Part shown: positions 38,000 through 50,500 of the stretch, piece by piece
Position numbering within the stretch: the stretch's first letter is position 1
How the letters are laid out: each line of letters opens with the position of its first letter
Assembly: GCA_013397935.1 (NCBI GenBank)
Contig: VZRN01005628.1
Span: 538,880 to 602,879, forward strand
Reading direction: 5' to 3'
From: Dasyornis broadbenti
Taxonomy: Eukaryota > Chordata > Aves > Passeriformes > Dasyornithidae
Length of the DNA: 64,000 nucleotides
Position numbers and translations under genes: made by a program
Notes under the pieces: model-generated
Seen by the model: only the letters and a program-made list of their open reading frames with translations
Databases searched by the model: none
Told to the model about the DNA's origin: nothing

Positions 38000-40900
38000 A
38001 GCATGTTTGTGGTGGTGCCTTTCACCCTTTATGACTTGAAACCTATCCAAGCATCCCCATGATTGATGTTCCGGTATCCTCATAAAGAGAAGGACCACTT
38101 CTCATAGGAAAATGTTCATGTGCCTTTTCAGACTTTGCAAGTTGAAGAGTCTCAAAAATATACACACAGTAAAATTTTACTGCATGCAGCAAAGAAGGAA
38201 CTAAAACAAAAAACCCTTTCAAGTCTCAGACCAATTTTGCACTATTTCTTGAAAAGTTTGTCCACTGCAGAATAACAAAAGGGTTTCTCTAAAGACAATC
38301 TGAATTATGAGTTCTTTTCCAAGTTGCAGTTGCTTCTAGGCAAAAAGTTTCAAAGTATGAATAGCTATGTTGTCTGTCAGCAAGAAGCTGCAATAAACTT
38401 GTAGTTTCAAAGATGCTTGACCAAAAGTGAATTCCATTTGTATTTACTTGGGACTATTAATATTCAAGATGAGAGAAAAACATGCAGTGATGACAAAAAG
38501 TAATTATAGTTAGAAAATAACTGGGTTTAGAACCATTCTAATCTCCAAAATTGGTCACCCTCACAACTATTTTCAAGTTTATTTTAAATCCATTTCTGAA
38601 AATTTACAAATCCAGTGGAAGTGTTTGATAAGAAGAAAGTGACAAGAAGGAAGAAGAATGATGGCCAAGGGTCACATTAGTAGACAAAAGCTCAGGAGAC
38701 TCACAGACTGTGCTGCAACAGTCTTTATTTATAAACATGATGCAGCCAACTTGCTGCACATGGGTATTTTGGAGAAAAGATTCTCACAGTCTGCAGGATA
38801 AAAATTCTACAGAAGCAAAGAACATAACAGTGAACATAACAAGGGAAGAAAAAGAATTAGGAAGAAATGCCTTTCTGTATCTACACAGAACACAGTAAAA
38901 TTCCTGCCACTAATTATGATATTGGCATGAAAGTTATTCTCACTATAGTGTCAAAAACATATATTTAATGGAAAATAGATTAGTACAAGCACTTTTGAGG
39001 CCTAACAAACATTTCAAAGTCATGTCTTTTATTTCCAAAGCTGGGGGTTATTTAAATGTTTGGGTTTTTTTTTCAATTTGTAATAGTAAGATTTGGGCAA
39101 GGTACAAATAAAGGTTCTAGACCAGAACAGCTTAATGAAATAGCATGATTTATACTTTAAATACAAGCAACAAACAACTTTGAAAAATAACAGGATATCA
39201 TATTTAAATCTGAGACATTTCTTTCAAGTTAAAACAATAAGATCCAAAGCTGGAAGCCAAGTCACAATTCCTTACGTACCAGCTGGTAAAATAAGATGAG
39301 GGTTATGTCCTAGAGTGGTCCTCTACCAGTAGGACTCCCAAACTGAAAAAATATTTTCCAACAATTCACTGATCGTGCCATAGATTTAAACTACATGGAA
39401 AACCGAGGTGACATAGAGAAGAGATGCCTGGAACCATGCACAGAAACTCAGTGAAGTTTTTCCACCTCTGCCAAAGATTTATGTTACCTTTGCGAAATCA
39501 ACAACAAATATTTTTCCCAATACCCAAAACTCAATTGTTGAGTAATTATTTGGAGATTGAAATACAGAGGAGCTATGCACAGGGAGCCTACTACCATGGG
39601 GACACTTAAGTAGGACCGTTCAGAACCTGAAGCTGTAAAATTTTAAACATCTAAACTCCTTGTGTTGAGATCATGAAAATTTCCTCCCCGTGGTTTCTTT
39701 TTTTTCTGTTTCATTTTACTCTCTATGCAAAATAAACAATACTAGTTTGGTTTTTTTTTTATCTCAGGGAGTCTTAAGCAATTAGAGTATAACAAGCTTA
39801 AATTTTGCCTCTTCCACACATATAAAGTGAGACAGCAGAACCATAATTGTGGGTGGAGTTTTCAAGCACAACTACAATAAAAATAACACTCTACTCTTTT
39901 CTGTTTATTACTTTTTCTTAAGCGTTACTAGGTATGAAGAAAATCATGTAAGGCATGTAGTAAGCCAGAATGTTTCAGTCTCAGCTCAAAAGATGAATAA
40001 TTTGTAACTGGTTACAGAATATTTGCTTTAGAAAACATATTGTCTCTATATTTAACTGCCTTGCAGAGGGGAACAAAAAATTTTCTAAATACAGCTGAAC
40101 TTGGGTGTTGACCACCGACAGAGCCTATGATAAGCTAAAAGAGCATTCAAGGTAAATACAAAATGGTCCTAAGAGCAAATCTGTGGGCAGCACAGTATTG
40201 GCAGTGCTCAAATTCTTTCAAGTGGACAGTCTTGTCTATTTACATAATGATATTATACACATAATAGCAATCTTTTCCTGACGTATTATATTTAAACATG
40301 TGCTATTGTATTTACAGCAACTGTTTCCTCCTCAGAAGGAATGAGCATAGGGTGCTTCTAATGAAATTGACTAAAGGAAATTAATCCACCTAATTTTTCC
40401 ATAAAAATAGTTTAAAAATAAAAGAAAATCATATGCAAAATCATAGTCATACCATGTGCCAAGTTATGTAACTATGGAAAAACAAAACAAACAAAAAACC
40501 CCAACAAAAAGACCCAAAATCAGGTGCACCATTACTAGACTTTTTTTCCTCTTTTTCCTCTTAAGTCAGCACCTCCTCCTCATGACTTCCCACATAAAAG
40601 CTGTAGGATAATTTTTGCTTCATCATTATTCTTCTTCCTTTTTCTCTCCTACAATAGCTTAAATCATGGAAATATCAATCAAGATACCACTTTTCAAAAT
40701 ATATATTCATGTCTGAATTTGCATGTTCTGTACTATTCAGAAGCAGAGATCTGCCAAAAATGAATCCTCAATATGTATACACAAATCCAAGCAGGGGAAC
40801 CATCATGGAATCTGAAATTGCAAGCCAGCTCTAGAAGAAAGCAATCTCTTTTGAACACTCAGGTGCATGAATTTTTTGCAGACCATTCTGATCATTCTCC

Positions 40901-42520
40901 AGAAGTTCAGCACACTTTGGTCTCACGAGTGTTATCAAGTGGGACCTTAAGGCATTTTCAATGGGGTTGAAAGTACATGGGAAGCAAACTGATCAGAGAG
41001 CGCTGTACAGAGAATGTTAAGGGTAAATTGCATTCATGTCACAAAGCATTTTCACTTTTTCAAGGAACTCAAGCTGCAGGCATTTTGCTGTCATTAAAAT
41101 AAAAGATTTTTTCCTGAACTTCACATTTGAAGAACAGGATGTTAAAAAAGCACATTATAAAACAGCGTCAGCAGCCACTACAACTTCTTTTCAAATGTGA
41201 GGGGAAGGAGTAAGACTATCTATTACAGATCATATAAACCATATGAAAAAAATTCACATCACCAGAAACGGAGTTTATTCAATAGAATACACACATACGT
41301 GCCAAGATAAGTATTTAAATTGTGTGGAGCTGCGGAAGTAAGGGTAGGTTTGGTAAACTAAAAGTTGGGTCTTACCACTGTGCAGCTTGTGCTGGTCCCT
41401 CCTTTTCCACTTGCCCTTACAGTCCCTGGACAATTGAGAGAACTCATTTTATTTATAGTCTAAATTGTCCTCCTACTGAAAAGGACATCATTGTACCTCT
41501 CAGCAGAGCAAGCTCAGTACATTATTTATAGTCTAATTTTAATTATTTATTTTTTCATAACCCACTGAGAAAAAAATAACTAAAAATACAAGCAACTTAA
41601 TTGTCCCAATTTTTCCCTCTGCACACTTGGGAGGGAAATTCCCTGGGGTTTACTTTCTCAGGAATAAAAAGTTAATGCTACCCCCAGACAGATAAGCATG
41701 TGTGGAGGCTACCTGAAGAGTATGATGTTATATCACAGTGATTCACAGACTGCTACTCAGTGGTGTCTGTACTGTTTAGGAAAAACTAAAACCCATTTCA
41801 GCCAGGTAGCTCTAAAACACATGCACCTTCTTCTTAGACAGACAACAATTTTTTGTTACAGAGGCAGTTATGAAATCAGCTCTCTTGTGGAGAGCCACCT
41901 TTAATGTAACTAAATCAAATCCTCAATCAATCGTCCACAAAAATAAAGATCCCTTTTCCAAATGCCAGAAGAATTTTATTTTCTTCTGTTTTGTTTTTAT
42001 GAGGACATGGTGTCTTTTTGTTTAGAAAAGAGGAGAAACACTAACCCTGTTTTACACATAATATATAAGCTCCAAATTTATTGCAGCTTCCACCAAAATG
42101 TTTGTCAAAATTGTGAAACAGCAATTAAAAAAAATATTAACTAAATACTGCTGAGCAATACTTGAGAGAAAAGGTTTCCAGCAAATTATGCAAGAATCAA
42201 ACAATTGACCAGTTTGTCTACATTTTAACCAGAATAACCTTCCCTTTCTTCTATGTCTCTGCTTCAGTTTAGTTTTAAAACTAAACGGAGTATTTTAAAT
42301 GACACTAAAACCCAACTGATTTATGAACACTGTGCAAATGACACCATCTTGAACAGGCCAGCACTAAAACATCTCATGGTGACTGGTTCGTGTCATTTAC
42401 ATTTTCCCCTCTGAGGGGAACAAAGATTTACAGGGCTTCGAGTACTAACTTAGAATACAGAGACAAACTGGCTTAAGTACCTTATCCTGAATGGATGAAA
42501 ACTGAAACCTTTTCAACACA
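38000..42520. other. noncoding stretch
   Basis: No supported gene or repeat family. One minus-strand acceptor/donor pair at 41,376-41,425 (TCTCTCAATTGTCCAG ... CAGTG/GTAAGA) frames 50 nt that are open in two frames. It is too short to judge. Low-complexity A/C-rich sequence occurs at about 40,478-40,518. Confidence 0.5.
42267..42286. repeat. perfect 20-bp palindrome
   Basis: GTTTAGTTTTAAAACTAAAC reads identically on both strands. It may be a dimer-binding site or a chance AT palindrome. Confidence 0.9.
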
Positions 42521-42529
42521 GCAAAGGCT

Positions 42530-42690
42530 GGCAGTACATACAAAATTTACAATTGCTAATGACCAATTATCTGCTAATTAAACATAAGTGTCATTGCACC
42601 CTAACCAATGGCTGCATTGGGATACTGCAACACTTCTTTATTCTAAATGGTAATTACTGCAAAGCTTAATCTAAGACTGAGGAAGCAAAG
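42530..42690. promoter_or_regulatory. candidate conserved noncoding block
   Basis: Homeodomain cores cluster here: ATTGCTAATGACC, ATCTGCTAATTAAAC and GGTAATTACTGC. They lie around a CCAAT box (AACCAATGGC near 42,603) within about 130 bp. There is no open frame or repeat homology. It is an enhancer- or promoter-like arrangement by inspection only. Confidence 0.28.
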
Positions 42691-42773
42691 TTTGAATATT
42701 GCCTACAGATGAGTAACAGTAAGTGCTGAGCCTGAAGAAGAAAACACCCCATCTCTCCAGTCTTATGTCTTAC

Positions 42774-42836
42774 CTGCACATTAGACATTTTAACCAGAAT
42801 TTTGAAAAGGTATCTATATGCACTGGAGATCCAAAG
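42774..42836 (-). CDS. possible 63-nt internal exon (minus strand), unidentified
   Basis: Both borders are near consensus on the minus strand: acceptor TTTTTGCTTTTCAG before 42,836 and donor GTGCAG/GTAAGA after 42,774. The 63-nt interval is a multiple of three and encodes 21 residues in phase 0-0 (LWISSAYRYLFKILVKMSNV and one more). The same frame continues open on both sides, which slightly weakens the exon call. No family recognised. It is the cleanest pair of sites in the window but also the shortest evidence. Confidence 0.3.
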
Positions 42837-43099
42837 CTGAAAAGCAAAAATTGTATCCACAATTTTTTTCTGTTTTTTTTCTTATGGTTTGAGACTTTGT
42901 GGCTGATTGGTCCTTTTGATAGCTTGTCTCTTTATCACTTGTTTCTTTCCTTCTAATAAACTTGGAAATTGCCATAAAATTCGCACTAAACCAAGTAGAA
43001 CCAGAGAGGGGGCCATGTTCTCTAGTAAAGTAAAATGTAGATTTGAAAATGCAAGGACAGTTGTCAGATGCCTTGGCACAGTTTTACTGTGAAATTTGA

Positions 43100-46000
43100 T
43101 GTAGATCTCAAAATAGTTTGTTTCATTACTTTTTAGGCATAAATTGATATCTTCATAAGAACTTAATATTTCTCTATTATAAAAAAAGTCTACTGATGGC
43201 AGGCATTAAGAAAAGAGCTCAGGTACCTGTGCAGCCTTCCTTCCATCCTACATCATAACACAGTGCAGGAATGCTGTGTTCATGAAGGGCTGGAATGGCA
43301 GGAGACACGACCCAAGCAGGAAACCTGGACAGTGGAGGCAAAAAGAAGCATAAGGAAGAATGGCAAATAAAGTTGTTGACTCTTGCATAAAAATGGGAGC
43401 CTTTGATTAGAGAATGCCAAGTGAAATAATTATTCTAATAATTCTCTTTCCGAGTGGTTCACATTGTAGTGAAGAAATAAATACACATTTCTCTCATTTC
43501 AAAGAAAGTATTTTTTTATTTCCATGGCATGGAATTCCAAACTTTGATATAATATCCTGATCTTGTTCTCACAACAGGAATTCTCAGAAGAAGAAAGTTC
43601 TTCCCAAAGTCTTGAAGCTATTCAGTTGCCTGAACTCTTCCCTTAGAGTTTACCTCATATGAACTGTGAAAAGATCTCTCACTCATATGCACAACTTCAT
43701 TCTTGGATGGAGTTTTAAAGTTATTCCTTATTTCTTCTACTCAAGGGCAAATCACATTAAAAATAAGCATATTTTTGTCCAAAATCACACTAAAGCACAA
43801 CATACTCGTTTCTCTCCTAAGTGATGGAAAAATTTACAAGAAAAAGCAGAAGGAGAGAGAAATGAAGATGAATCAGATAAAAGAAAGGTGTGAAGAAAAG
43901 CTTAAAGAAGGGGAAGCCATAGCTTCCCAGGGGCACAAGAACAGTTAAGTGTGTATGTGTGCGTGTAAATAGGAGAAACTATACAGGGGAAGGGAATGTA
44001 AGAGAATGAAAAGCAGTCTGTTTTACTTGTAAAATATACACTGATTTTTTTTTCCAGGAATGATACTTCAGGCTCACCAATAACTCCTTCTGAGTTGTAT
44101 ATGCTGCTTGCTTTTTTTTTTTTCAGAGTTAAAATGCCAAAGTAGTTCCAATTCTAACTGATATCCCATGACCTTGTTAGTAGTCCGTACAAAGAATTCC
44201 TCTGTAGCATGGAAAGATAAATATTTCTATCTTTTTGTACCAAATCTGTTTTATGTCATGCTATAGTTTCACTATTAACATGACTCTGAGACGATTAATG
44301 CAACAGCAAGTCTCCTAACTCAGAAAATATCCTATATTTTACACTGGGGTTGCACAAAAACCCTCTTCTAAAACAGATACTGACAGAAACTAATAGTAGA
44401 TGCTGTAACTTAATCTCAGAACTCCAATGATGTCAAACCTCTTGAGCATTACATACAGTTTATGGTAGGGTATTATCACAATCCTTCAATGGAATTACAG
44501 TTTTGTAACTAATCTCTCCCTATCAGTTACACTACACAGAAACTGTGAAGTCCAAATACAAAGAGACCATAGGTGTGAATGATTGCACTTGAGTCTTTCC
44601 CCCCAACCATATTTCTGAGCCCAAGAGTGATAAATGGCACAGCAGTTATAAATGGGCCATAGGGTCAGTGGAACTAAAAGCTGGGAGTTCAAAGAAAAGT
44701 CACAATTCTTCAGAGTTCAGCAAAAGGCCACAGACTGATGTTGCAATGCTTAATGATAAATGGCCAGGGTTGTTATGCTCCAATTAGAGAAGATAGGAGA
44801 CTGGCAAACAACCGTGGCAATGGGAATGCTACAGCCTCAGACCATCCACATCACCTCACAGGTCTCTTAGTATTATGGTTTTCCTGTATTAGTCTAACAT
44901 TCTTCATTGACAGAAGCTTAATAGTCACAAATAAATCAGCCACAGGAGGTTTTGGTAATACAGAAATTAATCACACAAATTTAACAGAAATCGGTCACAT
45001 CTACAGGAGTTCACAGAATGACTCCGAAGTCTGAGGAGAGGGACTTTGTCATGAATAAGAGTTATCACAGCAGATTGAAGGCCAAATCTACCTACAATTT
45101 AGCTACCTAAAGTGATAAAAAAATCAGGAACTAGAATTGAGGCACACATGAGTTCAGAAGGCTGATTCAGGAATAAACCTGCACCGACACCTGAATCTCA
45201 GCTATGCCACTCAGAGAAGTAGAAGCCGAATCTTTCTTTTGTGGAAAGGAGATCATTTTTAGACCATTTTCTTAGGCACTGAAACAACTGGATTCCAGAC
45301 ACACACACTTCTTACAATACACTCTTACAATCCAAGTGACACCCTTCACACCAGGAATGTTTTCTGTCCTGCACTAGTGTGCCATAGGGAGATGAAAACC
45401 GGTGGATCTATAAGGATTGCCAGTAGGAGGACCTGGCCTTTTGCCATTCCTGAGCAGGAAGGAAAGATAAGAGGATTTCTCATCTGAACTCCAATATTAC
45501 TTCTACTTTTTAGACAACAGACTAATGTATAAACAGTCACCATTGAAGTGAGGCCTGGAACAAATCTTCTTCCTGCTAGATAAGATCCAGATTCTAGATA
45601 GATTAAGTTGGAAAGATCTCCAGGCATCTCTAAAAAAGATTTCCTGAACAGACTTTCCAAGTGTTTGTTCAGAGCTCAAAGCACCAGATTCCCAGAATAT
45701 TCTCACTATGATATTTTACAGTTAAATTTTAAGGGCCACAGTCTAAAACTGGATCACGGAAAAAGTGATCATGCGTTGCAATATACAGAAAAATTTTCAT
45801 TGTCAATTACATTACATACATTTTTGACATCCTGCTCTCAAAAAACCCTCAAACTTAATCTTTGCTTATTACTTTTTATTGCCTCTCTGCAATAAGAGCA
45901 AAGAAATAGTTCTGTGTTTAATATTTTTACATGAAAGCTTGAACAGTAATGATTTAAAAATAGATATCTATTTGTCAGAAGATTCTTAGAGACAGTACAT

Positions 46001-47085
46001 GAGGAAATTTTGCATGAAACAGCTATTCAGGCTGAATAGCCTGAAAATATTCTCCAGAGACATATAGCAGTGCCTACAATGAAATCACATAAACAAAATA
46101 ATTGGTCATCCTCACTTCTGTATTATTGACTTACATGATGGATTAAATATCCTAGTAATGCAAAACCAATTCATCCATAAATGAATGACTAGGCCCCAAG
46201 ATTCAAAAGAATTTGCTCACCTTTAAACACTAAAGTTGCAACAGGAATAGGAAACACTGTTCAAAACATCCAGAACATTTAAAGTTTTTTTTAAATATCT
46301 CTCATCAATTTCCCCTATCAAATCAATTGCTACCATGCGACTTCTTCCTTGTTTTCAGAACTTCACTAAAAATAATATAAATGTTCTTAAGTAAAACATT
46401 CATACGGCAGGAAATGGGGAAATTAATTCCCCATCTCATTTGTATATACAGACTGAACAGAGTTTCTTTATGTGCTCATATAACATTTGCTAAATGAGTG
46501 TTCAGCCCCTCATTACAAATACTCAATGTGTAGCTATTCAGTTTTTCACTGCAAAATCACTACCCCTGGTTCGTGATGCTCCTGAACTACAAATTGTTGA
46601 AGGTTAGGAAAATATTCCTGGGAAGTTTTACGGTTTGCTGATATGTTACACTTTCTTCCTTCAGCATCCTGTACTGTCAACTGTGAGAGATGTAACACTG
46701 GGTTCTGTGGTCCCAGCAACCTTGGACTGATTATAGTCCTGCTATCACACACACTGCACATGCAGTTAACACTGCTGCCTTTATTCTCATATGTCAGAGA
46801 ACTGCATTTACTGCAGCAGGGTTTTTTCCCAATATGTTCTGGAATACATGCTCATCTGAGTGTGAGGAATATGTTTTCATCTAGGTGTATATTTTGACAT
46901 TTAAAAATATTTAGAGGTAATTTTCCAAATAGGCCTGCCTTAGCAAGACGGCATGCCAAACTGATTTATAAATTCTCTGCAACTTAAAATGCAATAATTT
47001 CATTTAATTTTGTTGCAATCACTGGCTCACTTCTGAAGCATGCCTGAACACTCTCCTGGGCACAGCATAGGCAAATCTTGCTTAG
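43100..47085. other. noncoding stretch
   Basis: No supported gene. The 104-codon minus frame at 45,346-45,660 lacks splice or codon support. A plus-strand terminal-exon-like item occurs at about 43,578-43,647: an acceptor TTGTTCTCACAACAG, then 22 open codons rich in Glu and Ser, then TAG. It stands alone. A short inverted repeat (CTATTCA/TGAATAG) lies near 46,023-46,039. Confidence 0.5.
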
Positions 47086-47090
47086 TCTGA

Positions 47091-47515
47091 TTTCATAGTT
47101 TGGGCTGGAAGGGACCTTAAAGTTCATCTCGTTCCAACGTCCGCTGCCAGAAACAGGGACACCTTTCGCCAGACTAGAATCCCAGGCTCAGAGCCCCATC
47201 CAACCTGGCCTTGAACACTTCCAGGGATGGGGCAGACACAAGTCCCCTGCACAACCTGTTCCAGTGCCTCACCACCTACACAGCAAAGAATTATTTCCTA
47301 ACATCTCATCTAAATGTACTCTCTGTCAGTTTGAAGCTATTCCCCCTTGTGCTTTCACTACATGCTCTTGTAAATTGTCTCCATCCTTTTTGAAGGCTCC
47401 CTTCAGGTACCAGAAAGCTGAAATTAGATCACCTCAGAACTATCCCAGGCTGAACAACCCCAATTCACTCATCCTTTCTTCATAGGAGAAGTGCTCCCTC
47501 TAATCAGCTTGGTTG
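47091..47515 (-). mobile_element. CR1 LINE, 5'-truncated copy
   Basis: On the plus strand the copy reads as the reverse complement of a CR1 3' end. 'GGGCTGGAAGGGACCTTAAA' lies near 47,102, 'CCCCATCCAACCTGGCCTTG' near 47,194, 'CAACCTGTTCCAGTGCCTCA' near 47,251 and 'CAGGCTGAACAACCCCAATT' near 47,447. A CATAGGAGAAGTGCTCC stretch near 47,483 ends the match. The element is intact at its 3' side and truncated towards 47,515. No functional ORF remains. Confidence 0.9.
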
Positions 47516-47519
47516 CCCT

Positions 47520-50500
47520 TGACAGCAGTAGCACCGGCAGGACAGATGAGGAGGCACAGAACAGGTGGCAGCAGTTTGATAAGAGGCCTGGAGTGGACAG
47601 TGAGGGAATAAAGCAAGGAGGAGGCAATGAAGAAGACAAGAGAACAAGGCTAAAGTCACATGGATACCTCGCAACAGACTGTTCTATAGGAGGACAGTGG
47701 GTCCCATTCACTGAAATAAGAATCAGGTCACAGAAGCCTACTACCATGCAGTCATCCTCTATTCAGTCAGCCAGTTTGTAGCTCATTTAGTGGGGACCAC
47801 CCTCATTTTAGACAGGATTTTTTAATTCACTCTGTGTGGAATAATGCTTAAATTATCTGTACTTCTTTGCCTTCTTTTGCACTTCCCTCCTTTTCCAGTT
47901 CCCTCATTACCTCCACACCTTTCAGGGCAAAGCTGGGATCTCACAGACAGTCCAACTTGCTCCACAACCCTGATTCACTCCTTGCAGGTGATGGGAGCAA
48001 TGCCTGGCATTTAGCAAGCATCCTGCAAGAGCTAGGAGGGAGGTAAGAGACAGTCATATGGTCACATGCCCATTTCACCCCAACAGCAATACTCATGTGG
48101 TGTTATTACAGACTGCCCTACAAACTAACAGAGAAATCCTGTGGAAGGTCAACAGTTAAACAACTACAAAAGTCTCATCAGGACAGAAATGAAGGAATTT
48201 CAAATTTTTCAATTAATTCACAATTAACAGCTCCAGATTCCCTTCAGAACACCCTGGCTCTCAGAGCTTATCTGGCCTTCTGAGATACAGACTCACACAT
48301 CTGATTTGCTCTAAGTGGGATTTTACATGACAGACAAACATTGTATTCAAGCTGTTCCAAAAGTGAATTCTCAGTGATTCAGAACAGGGTTTTGAATTGT
48401 GATCTCCAATATCCCAAAGTTGTAATTTGATCACCAGTTATTTTGGAGAAAGTACCTCTGGCTCTGCTGGAGCTATTCCACTCTGTATAAACAGTGCAAG
48501 GAGACTGCCTGGAAAGCTGGTGGCTGGGGAGCTCTTCCACTCATGCAGGCAAGACAAAAACCTCAGCATGAACCTCAGCGTCCTGGCAGGAGCTTTCACA
48601 GTGGTGTTACTTGCTACTCGACAGCCCAACCTTTGTCCTCTTCCATACACCCAAAAGGTGGTCAGGAAGATTCCTTATGAATCAGATCAGGTTTCTTTAA
48701 CTAGAAAATTTCCCATCAGCTCCACTCACACAGGGCAGAGCTGTGCAGGCATCCTGACAATTCCTACCTGAAGCAGTCTGCTGAAATGAAAGCTAAAATT
48801 CAGCTTAGGAAAGTATGCCTTCTCCCAGTCACTATCAACCTCTGAAACAAAATGAGTAATTTTGAGAGCAAAGATCAACCTCACTTCAGAGTCTGGACAT
48901 CAGAAACTGGAAATTGTTGCAAGGCAAACACTGAACTTTGAAGTCCTGCTTTTTCATTTAGTACAGCAAAAGTCCTTATCACTCACATTTAAACCACAGT
49001 GACTTTCCTTCAAAGTGCACATTGCACTGAAGCTCTCTTGCAAAAGACACTGAACTTATCTTCCATTTTGAGAATACTGCTTGAAAAAATACAATTTTGC
49101 ACTTCAAAAGAGACATTTGACTTGTCCTTGTCTCAAATGATTGCCCCTTACAGCCCTTGAGCAACTGCAGCTTTGGGAGCTTTTCAAAGAGAAATGGCCT
49201 AGCATTTGGTATCAGAGAAAGTAGTTTGAGCTACTGTAATTCCCTATTATCATCTTCTTTGAAAATGTACTATTGCTTAGCGAGACACACAGCTTAATTT
49301 TCTCAGTCCTATTTTTAAGCTGTGGTACCTAACAAGGCTGATACTTAAGATGAAGAAAAGGTGGTTTAATGTGTTTTTTTTTTTTTTTTCATTAAATCTG
49401 AAGAAAATAATAGCTGTATCGGGATAGAAATAGATAAAAACATCATTACATTCTTAAAGCTTATGTTAAAATGCAACCTGTTATCCTTAAGAAACAATCA
49501 TTATCTTCCATCTCAGTGAAATATAATGTGTGTGTACACTCATACATATGTATGCCAATGCACACAAACACAGGTTTTTCTTTTTTAAATTTAAGTGATA
49601 GCATATGAAAACAAACACTCTTTGATGTATATACTTATGCTTTAAAATAATTTACCATACCTGAAAGGCCAAAAACCCCAATAACAAAAATAAAATCCCA
49701 ACCCCAAACTGAGAGCTATCAATATTTTTCCACATTTCATTTAAAACACTTCATTATCCATTCTGCTTTCTATTAGGTTCTCAGATATGCTCCATCTGAC
49801 TTAAAACCTTATAGCAAGGTTACCAAGAGGAACAGAATCAGGTCAACACATTAAACCAGATTTTTCTTTTACAACAGCTTCCAGGCAAATCTTCAGATAT
49901 TCCATGTTATTTACAAGGACATTAAGAAGGTCTTGTGCTTTCTACCTCACTGATTTATTCTTCCCATATGCAGATGTGGTAATTCTTTAGAAGCTGGTTA
50001 ATTAAATGTTCTAGCAATAACACTAGGATCTTGACAGACTAACTTTGATTTACCAGCCTTATAAAAAGTCTATCCTTACCTTTCAGAATCTGACTTTACT
50101 ATGGGATGTGCTAAATGAGAATAATAATGCTTAAAATAAATTAGGTTAAAAAGGTATTGTCTGACACCCCAAGATATGGCTGCAAATACAGTAAATGCTT
50201 TTACATAAGGATTTGACAATTTGGTATAAAATATTTATGAAAATATTTATAATACCAGGAGTAAGAAAAGTTAAGCTATTATTGGAAATTACTTGATGAT
50301 AAGAGATGCTCTTAAACAGACACCTACTACTTTTGTCAAATACAATTTGCATAGCAGCAGTACACTCCCAAACAGTTTTGCTAAGAGATAACGGAAAACA
50401 AGATCTTCATTCAGATAGATTTTTTTATTATTTTTTAACTAGTATCTATTTTGCATTCAAAATAGGTCTAGTTGTTTTTCTAAACACCACTATATTTAAC

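Noticed and set aside
43578..43647. Plus-strand acceptor followed by a Glu/Ser-rich frame ending in TAG, resembling a terminal exon
   Set aside because: No preceding plus-strand exon and no clear polyadenylation context. One signal alone is insufficient.
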